Assembly: GCA_016790515.1 (NCBI GenBank)
Contig: JAEUOY010000104.1
Location: 1 to 53,553, forward strand
Direction: 5' to 3'
DNA: 53,553 bases
Source: Burkholderiaceae bacterium
GTDB taxonomy: Bacteria; Pseudomonadota; Gammaproteobacteria; Burkholderiales; Burkholderiaceae_C
Shown here: positions 53,130 to 53,553 of the stretch, one piece after another
How the letters are laid out: each line of letters opens with the position of its first letter
Position numbering within the stretch: the first letter of the stretch is position 1
The notes under the pieces: generated by a model
Told to the model about the DNA's origin: nothing
The model's database searches: none
Seen by the model: only the letters and a program-made list of their open reading frames with translations
Program-made: the position numbers and the translations under genes

Positions 53130-53440
53130 CCGCTGCGAGCGACTCCCTGTGGACGAGTCAGGCCGAAGGGAGGCCTAGACTCGTTGCCGGGAACCCGCCT
53201 TCACATGTGCGCCGAGCCAAGATTGCCGAGCGCACCAGGTAGGACCGCTTGTGGCCGGGGACCGTCGCGTAGTCGTCAATTCAGGCAGCGGTCATTCGAG
53301 CAGACTCGGGGACGAACATTCCTGTTGCCCTCTGGCTCACGGTTCCGGCGCAAGATCCGACATCCGAGCACACGGCAGTCGCTGCCATCGGGTGCGGTGT
53401 CCCCATCCACCTGGTGACCGGGTGCACCGTTCGACCTGCC
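53130..53440. other. Intergenic stretch without a supported gene
   Basis: About 310 bases between the creA stub and the nitrilase end. Random frames only. Confidence 0.35.
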
Positions 53441-53553
53441 TCAGCCGAACGCCCGTTCGTTGGCCAGCGACGGAATCCTGCGCCGCGTGTCGGCGACGCG
53501 CCGCAGGTCGATCTCGGCGCAGACGACGCCGGGATCTTCGCCCGCGTCGGCCA
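53441..53553 (-). CDS. Carbon-nitrogen hydrolase (nitrilase superfamily), C-terminal end
   Basis: The last 36 residues of a gene running off the right edge: EDPGVVCAEIDLRRVADTRRRIPSLANERAFG. The motif AEIDxxRVxxxRxxxPxLxxR is typical of the C-terminus of nitrilase-superfamily amidohydrolases. The catalytic Glu-Lys-Cys residues lie outside the window. Confidence 0.6.
   Translation of the reverse strand, partial: ADAGEDPGVVCAEIDLRRVADTRRRIPSLANERAFG

Overview
The window is GC-rich with few AT-rich stretches. Its gene content (Burkholderiales-like CcmI, DUF6064 and DUF2277 proteins, IS21 and ISAzo13 remnants) suggests a high-GC betaproteobacterium, probably Burkholderiales. This is inferred from protein appearance, not from a marker gene.

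Layout. 1-1500: mobile-element debris (IS21 istA/istB remnants with terminal repeats) and an antitoxin with a truncated PIN toxin. 1516-5950 (minus): ccmC-D-E-F-G-H, cytochrome c maturation System I. 6064-27595: a large electron-transfer locus holding NHL-propeller lipoproteins (6064, 10793, 20483, 21493), multiheme c-cytochromes with 5, 4 and 11 hemes (7308, 12159, 22608), class I cytochromes (8318, 9398, 10475), c7-type triheme proteins (16318, 16824, 19573, 20112), a parvulin PPIase (13236), an outer-membrane beta-barrel candidate (14344), two tandem unknown helical proteins (17822, 18682), ResB/CcsA-type System II genes (25229, 26244) and a TPR protein (27026). 27727-40328: ccmI, a heme-sensor-like protein, Sel1 proteins, a histidine kinase with an NtrC-type sigma-54 activator, a monoheme cytochrome, two Reg_prop propellers, a hybrid kinase and an ApbE flavin transferase. 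40428-42551: one unknown secreted protein and a broken ISAzo13 transposase. 42552-48562: a separate accessory module (ECF sigma factor, small protein, TPR-CHAT protein, subtilase, small secreted protein). 48563-53553: degraded fragments and ordinary small genes (PPOX-like, DUF6064, DUF2277, VOC, SnoaL-like, GlsB/YeaQ, a nitrilase C-terminus).

How it fits together. Twelve proteins carry 41 CXXCH heme motifs in all. The 12159 tetraheme protein resembles the OmcE-like extracellular cytochromes that polymerise into nanowires. The 7308 protein and the N-terminal part of the 11-heme protein are paralogs of it. With the barrel, c7 periplasmic carriers, PPIase, propellers and two maturation systems, this looks like a self-contained extracellular electron-transfer or cytochrome-filament locus. 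GG-N10-GC sigma-54 promoters lie before most transcription units, and paired 16-bp palindromes (TTCCCG-N4-CGGGAA type) lie near three of them. The NtrC-type regulator at 31747 is the obvious candidate to bind these. The filament function and the regulatory circuit are inferences; the genes, heme motifs and promoter-like sites are visible in the sequence.
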